Positions 5,638 to 6,715 of a stretch of DNA of 6,715 nucleotides are shown here, one piece after another; position 1 is the first letter of the stretch; every line of letters starts with the position of its first letter. The position numbers and the translations under genes are program-made. The stretch is from an uncultured Rickettsiales bacterium (GTDB taxonomy: Bacteria; Pseudomonadota; Alphaproteobacteria; Rs-D84), in NCBI GenBank assembly GCA_900549365.1, contig UROD01000041.1, positions 1 through 6,715 of the forward strand, in the 5' to 3' direction. Below the pieces are notes generated by a model, which saw only the letters and a program-made list of their open reading frames with translations, had not been told where the DNA came from and ran no database searches.

Positions 5638-5753
5638 TTTGTACTTTCCGTCAAAACAACAAAAATGGCGCAAACTGTGCACCATGACCCTCTGTCTTGA
5701 CGCCAACATTCGGGTTCTCACACCCCATCGCTGGAACACCCAACGACATATTG

Positions 5754-5782
5754 ATTGTATGATGTTTATAAAATAAAAACAA
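5754..5782 (-). promoter_or_regulatory. Predicted sigma-70-type promoter for the structured RNA and cysteine-rich operon
   Basis: On the minus strand a -35 TTGTTT (5777-5782) and -10 TACAAT (5754-5759) are separated by exactly 17 bp of AT-rich sequence. The predicted start at about 5747 coincides with the first base of the 5' hairpin of the candidate RNA. A TATAAA within the spacer is an alternative -10. Confidence 0.5.
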
Positions 5783-5802
5783 GTAGAAATATTTGAACTT
5801 TG
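5770..5802 (-). terminator. Weak possible terminator downstream of the comM-like gene
   Basis: Beyond the stop at 5809-5811 the minus strand has a poor stem (CAAAGU, 5797-5802, with ACUUG, 5780-5784, one bulge) followed by a T-rich run TTTTTATTTT (5770-5779). The stem is AU-rich and short, so read-through into the structured RNA and the operon is quite possible. Confidence 0.25.
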
Positions 5803-5808
5803 GGCTTT

Positions 5809-6715
5809 TTATATTTTTGCCCCGTATTTGCCACGATTGATTGGGCGATAGGACAAGGCCTCTGTAATATCTGCCATTTCTATGTTATCACGCCCTGCCA
5901 AATCAGCAATGGTACGTGCAATGCGGCGTACGCGATTGTACCCACGCGCGGACATTCCCATCTTTTCTGCGGCGGCGTTCAAAAAGTTTTGCAATTCGGT
6001 GTTCATATGTGCCGCCGCGTCCAACTGTGGCCCGTCCAAGCGCGCATTCAAACAACCCTGACGCGCTATTTGCCGATTGTATGCAGCAACAACGCGGGCG
6101 CGGATTTGTGCGCTGGTTTCGCGCGGAATGTTCGCTGTTGTATTCATTTCCCATGGATTGACCGCATCAACATCCACGTGCAGGTCAATTCTGTCCAACA
6201 ATGGCCCCGATATTTTGTTCTGGTACGCTTCGGCGCATCGTGGCGCGCGCGAACACGACAGGGCGGCATTCCCCAGATGCCCGCATGGACACGGGTTCAT
6301 TGCCGCAATCAGTTGGAACTGCGCAGGGTATGTTGCGGTGTTTTTCGCACGCGAAATCATAATTTTGCCCGATTCCATCGGTTGGCGCAAGATTTCCAAT
6401 GTTGCGCGATTAAATTCCGGCAATTCGTCCAAGAACAGCACCCCATTGTGCGCCAGCGATATTTCCCCGGGGTGCGCGTTTGCACCGCCGCCCGCCAACG
6501 CCACCTGTGATGCGGTGTGGTGTACGCTGCGGAATGGGCGGTTGCGCATCAGTCCGCGCCCGTCCAGTTGCCCTGCAATAGAATAGATAATTGAGGTTTC
6601 CAGAATTTGTTCGGCGGTCATTTCTGGCATAATTCCCGCCAGACGTGATGCCAACATTGTTTTCCCTGACCCCGGCGGCCCGACCATCAGCATGGCGTGC
6701 CCGCCCGCCGCGGCG
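5809..6715 (-). CDS. comM: ComM/YifB-family AAA+ ATPase (Mg-chelatase subunit ChlI-like), C-terminal part (5' end outside window)
   Basis: Characterised ComM is a hexameric DNA helicase promoting branch migration of incoming DNA during natural transformation; in non-competent bacteria the role is less clear. The frame is open to the right edge (...AAAGGHAMLMVGPPG), so the ATG at 6691-6693 is internal and about 200 N-terminal residues of the Lon-protease-like fold domain are missing, against about 500 for the family. Visible from that Met: Walker A GPPGSGKT (5-12, Lys codon 6661-6663), RPFRSVHHTAS, HPGEISLAHNGVLFLDELPEF with Walker B Asp-89/Glu-90, AAMNPCPCG with sensor Asn-133 and nearby Cys-135/137/147/153, SGPLLDRIDLHV with the probable arginine finger Arg-168, and the C-terminal SARGYNRVRRIARTIADL...EALSYRPI. 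All key residues are present, so the gene is probably functional. It lies upstream of, and on the same strand as, the structured RNA and cysteine-rich pair. Confidence 0.95.
   Translation of the reverse strand, partial: AAAGGHAMLMVGPPGSGKTMLASRLAGIMPEMTAEQILETSIIYSIAGQLDGRGLMRNRPFRSVHHTASQVALAGGGANAHPGEISLAHNGVLFLDELPEFNRATLEILRQPMESGKIMISRAKNTATYPAQFQLIAAMNPCPCGHLGNAALSCSRAPRCAEAYQNKISGPLLDRIDLHVDVDAVNPWEMNTTANIPRETSAQIRARVVAAYNRQIARQGCLNARLDGPQLDAAAHMNTELQNFLNAAAEKMGMSARGYNRVRRIARTIADLAGRDNIEMADITEALSYRPINRGKYGAKI

Larger units (their letters stand above)
5532..5747 (-). ncRNA. Candidate structured RNA: operon leader/attenuator or small RNA gene, class not recognised
   Basis: This stretch has no convincing protein gene. 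The minus-strand transcript folds by eye into: a 5' hairpin (5740-5747 with 5727-5734, loop GUGUU, two G-U pairs); a 10-bp helix (5693-5702 with 5649-5658, one G-U) enclosing a 7-bp hairpin (5679-5685 with 5665-5671, one G-U); a long helix (5615-5624 with 5556-5565, extendable by two pairs past a bulged base) enclosing two hairpins (CGCG at 5608-5611/5592-5595; ACAAUU at 5584-5589/5572-5577); and a terminal hairpin plus T-tract. The 5' hairpin begins where the promoter predicts the transcript start. A competing hairpin (5631-5637 with 5616-5622) excludes the long helix. I recognise no cores of TPP, cobalamin, FMN, glycine, SAM or lysine riboswitches, 6S RNA, SRP RNA, RNase P or tmRNA. It could be a leader of the cysteine-rich operon, a free small RNA, or a decayed palindromic repeat. 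Confidence 0.55.

Noticed and set aside
5530..5739. A 69-codon minus-strand frame covering the structured RNA
   Set aside because: It starts at GTG with no Shine-Dalgarno, crosses all helices and ends inside the terminator. Kept only as part of the low-weight frameshift idea.
5505..5808. A non-autonomous palindrome-rich transposable element or MITE
   Set aside because: No terminal inverted repeats at the ends, target duplication or second copy is visible in the window; the ordered promoter, RNA and terminator layout explains it better. A copy-number search of the genome would settle it.
5800..6510. A 236-codon plus-strand open frame opposite the comM-like gene
   Set aside because: It is a shadow of a strongly conserved AAA+ gene; its translation is rich in Cys, Arg and His, with no recognisable motif.
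5809..6693. ATG at 6691-6693 as the start of the comM-like gene
   Set aside because: The residues before it (AAAGGHA) are the conserved lead-in to the Walker A motif, so the gene continues past the right edge.
1..6715. CRISPR arrays, tRNA or rRNA genes, insertion sequences
   Set aside because: I found no spaced direct repeats, no cloverleaf with a GTTC-type arm, no rRNA core sequence and no transposase frame.

Overview
This window looks like chromosomal DNA from a Gram-negative bacterium. Two genes encode Sec-exported beta-barrel proteins of the outer membrane, alongside a class A penicillin-binding protein, an NAD-dependent DNA ligase and a ComM/YifB-type helicase. The style of the proteins, and above all a small secreted protein with a C-x2-G-Y-Y...C-x2-C-P module, recalls uncultured gut-associated Alphaproteobacteria. 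That placement rests on memory and was not tested by search. There is no tRNA, rRNA, CRISPR array, transposase or other sign of recent mobile DNA.

Layout. (1) 1-1257, plus: 3' part of ligA, running in from the left edge. (2) 1281-1931, minus: a 216-residue outer-membrane barrel, convergent with ligA; one hairpin terminator overlaps both stop codons. (3) 1932-2042: a divergent promoter region. (4) 2043-3806, plus: a minimal class A penicillin-binding protein (transglycosylase plus transpeptidase). (5) 3858-4835, plus: a 325-residue outer-membrane barrel whose predicted transcript starts at its ATG, followed by a strong terminator. (6) 4871-5504, minus: two small exported cysteine-rich proteins of unknown function in a tight operon, 1 bp apart. 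(7) 5505-5808: 304 bp with no convincing protein gene. On the minus strand it carries a promoter, about 215 nt of highly foldable RNA, and a rho-independent terminator just upstream of the cysteine-rich operon. (8) 5809-6715, minus: 3' part of a comM/yifB-like AAA+ gene, running off the right edge.

How it works together. Regions 2 to 5 are envelope functions: peptidoglycan synthesis flanked by two outer-membrane barrels, each with its own promoter. The most unusual part is 5505-5808 with the operon below it. The RNA can form mutually exclusive helices built from repeated CUCCUGA / UCAGGAG segments. One alternative cuts into the terminator stem, and the same CUCCUG segments can pair with the Shine-Dalgarno sequence of the first cysteine-rich gene. 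This is the best candidate here for an undescribed system: either a cis-acting switch controlling two secreted cysteine-rich proteins, or a free-standing small RNA gene next to them. The evidence is pairing seen by eye, without conservation data.
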